A DNA stretch of 5,137 nt, taken from positions 1 through 5,137 of the forward strand of contig JAPSJU010000167.1 in assembly GCA_031178025.1 (NCBI GenBank). The letters are read 5' to 3'. Made by a program: the position numbers and the translations under genes. This document shows, piece after piece, positions 4,674 through 5,137 of the stretch (positions within the stretch are counted from its first letter, which is position 1; every line of letters begins with the position of its first letter). The stretch is from Agromyces sp. Lineage in GTDB: Bacteria; Actinomycetota; Actinomycetes; Actinomycetales; Microbacteriaceae. The notes below the pieces were generated by a model. It was not told the origin of the DNA. It worked only from the letters and a program-made list of their open reading frames with translations, and did not search any database.

Positions 4674-5137
4674 GTGGCCATCGAGACAACACCGTCGTCC
4701 CGTTCGAGCATGCGTCCGCAGCAGCGTCGGACCAGGGAGACGAACAGCGACTTCACCGATCTCGCCCGGCTGGTGCACGCCGCCGGCCTGATGCGCCGTC
4801 GCTACGGCTACTACTGGACGAAGCTCATCGCGGTGCCCCTGCTCGTCGGTGCGGCGATCGCCGTCTTCATCTGGATCGGCGACAGCTGGTGGCAGATGTT
4901 CACCGCCGTCGGCTTCGCGTTCCTCTTCACGCAGATCGCGTTCCTCGGCCATGATGCGGCGCATCGGCAGATCTTCCGCTCCGGGCGGTGGAACGACTGG
5001 GTCAGCCTGATCCTCGGTGATCTCTTCGTCGGCATGAGCTACGGCTGGTGGCAGCACAAGCACACGCGCCACCACGCCAATCCCAACCGCATCGGCGCCG
5101 ACCCGGACATCGACCTCCCCGTCGTGGCGTTCACCCC
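4674..5137 (+). CDS. Membrane fatty acid desaturase, 3' end beyond window
   Basis: The first 154 codons of an integral-membrane di-iron acyl-lipid/acyl-CoA desaturase; the window ends inside codon 155. Such enzymes insert a cis double bond into a membrane acyl chain using oxygen and electrons from a reductase partner. After a polar N-terminus (1-47) come two membrane segments, about 51-68 and 75-91. They are followed by the first histidine box G-H-D-A-A-H (H93, H97) and the second box H-K-H-T-R-H-H (H130, H133, H134), with the family-typical H-H-A-N-P-N after it. The third box would lie in the missing C-terminal half. The box pattern and spacing resemble actinobacterial linoleoyl-CoA-type desaturases such as the DesA3 group. 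Double-bond position cannot be read from this fragment. The leader of at least 100 nt carries hairpins and a possible upstream ORF, so post-transcriptional control is plausible. Confidence 0.92.
   Translation, partial: MAIETTPSSRSSMRPQQRRTRETNSDFTDLARLVHAAGLMRRRYGYYWTKLIAVPLLVGAAIAVFIWIGDSWWQMFTAVGFAFLFTQIAFLGHDAAHRQIFRSGRWNDWVSLILGDLFVGMSYGWWQHKHTRHHANPNRIGADPDIDLPVVAFT

Noticed and set aside
3986..5075. Minus-strand open frames opposite the 152-residue gene and the desaturase
   Set aside because: They have low-complexity composition and lie antisense to better supported genes; no ribosome binding site or motif.

Overview
The window is very GC-rich double-stranded bacterial DNA. It has strong G/C third-position codon bias, frequent GTG starts, strong purine-rich ribosome binding sites and TANNNT-type -10 elements. 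These traits, the proteins and a dispersed GCATCCG heptamer point to a high-GC actinomycete. A member of the Microbacteriaceae is my best guess; this is inference from style, not a species call. I see no mobile element, CRISPR array, tRNA or rRNA.

Layout, left to right. (1) Bases 1-84 hold the probable start of an unrecognised gene running leftwards off the window. (2) Bases 140-943 (+) encode a stand-alone metallo-beta-lactamase-fold hydrolase. (3) Bases 1057-1998 (+) encode a class III cyclic-nucleotide phosphodiesterase closely resembling Mycobacterium tuberculosis Rv0805 (CpdA). (4) Bases 2023-3783 (-) encode a Stealth-family sugar-phosphate transferase closely resembling M. tuberculosis CpsY (Rv0806c), convergent with cpdA across only 24 bp. 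(5) Bases 3784-3965 are a divergent control region with a TAGAAT -10 and a perfect 8-bp hairpin for cpsY, and a long imperfect palindrome next to a TAGCGT -10 facing right. (6) Bases 3966-4468 (+) carry a possible leaderless 15-codon mini-ORF whose stop overlaps (ATGA) the start of an unrecognised 152-residue protein. (7) Bases 4469-4673 are an elaborate leader with a second candidate leaderless mini-ORF, two hairpins and a strong ribosome binding site. (8) Bases 4674-5137 (+) are the first 154 codons of a membrane fatty acid desaturase, cut by the window edge.

How they may fit together: cpdA and cpsY keep the same neighbours and relative orientation as Rv0805 and Rv0806c, so this is a recognisable actinobacterial block. 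It joins second-messenger hydrolysis to cell-surface glycopolymer assembly. The 152-residue gene sits where Rv0807 sits in M. tuberculosis. The desaturase adds a membrane-lipid function. A common envelope theme is plausible but is inference. The less familiar material lies in the control regions: two palindromes, two candidate leaderless mini-ORFs with the same TAGC(G/C)T-N6-ATG layout, and a strongly enriched heptamer.
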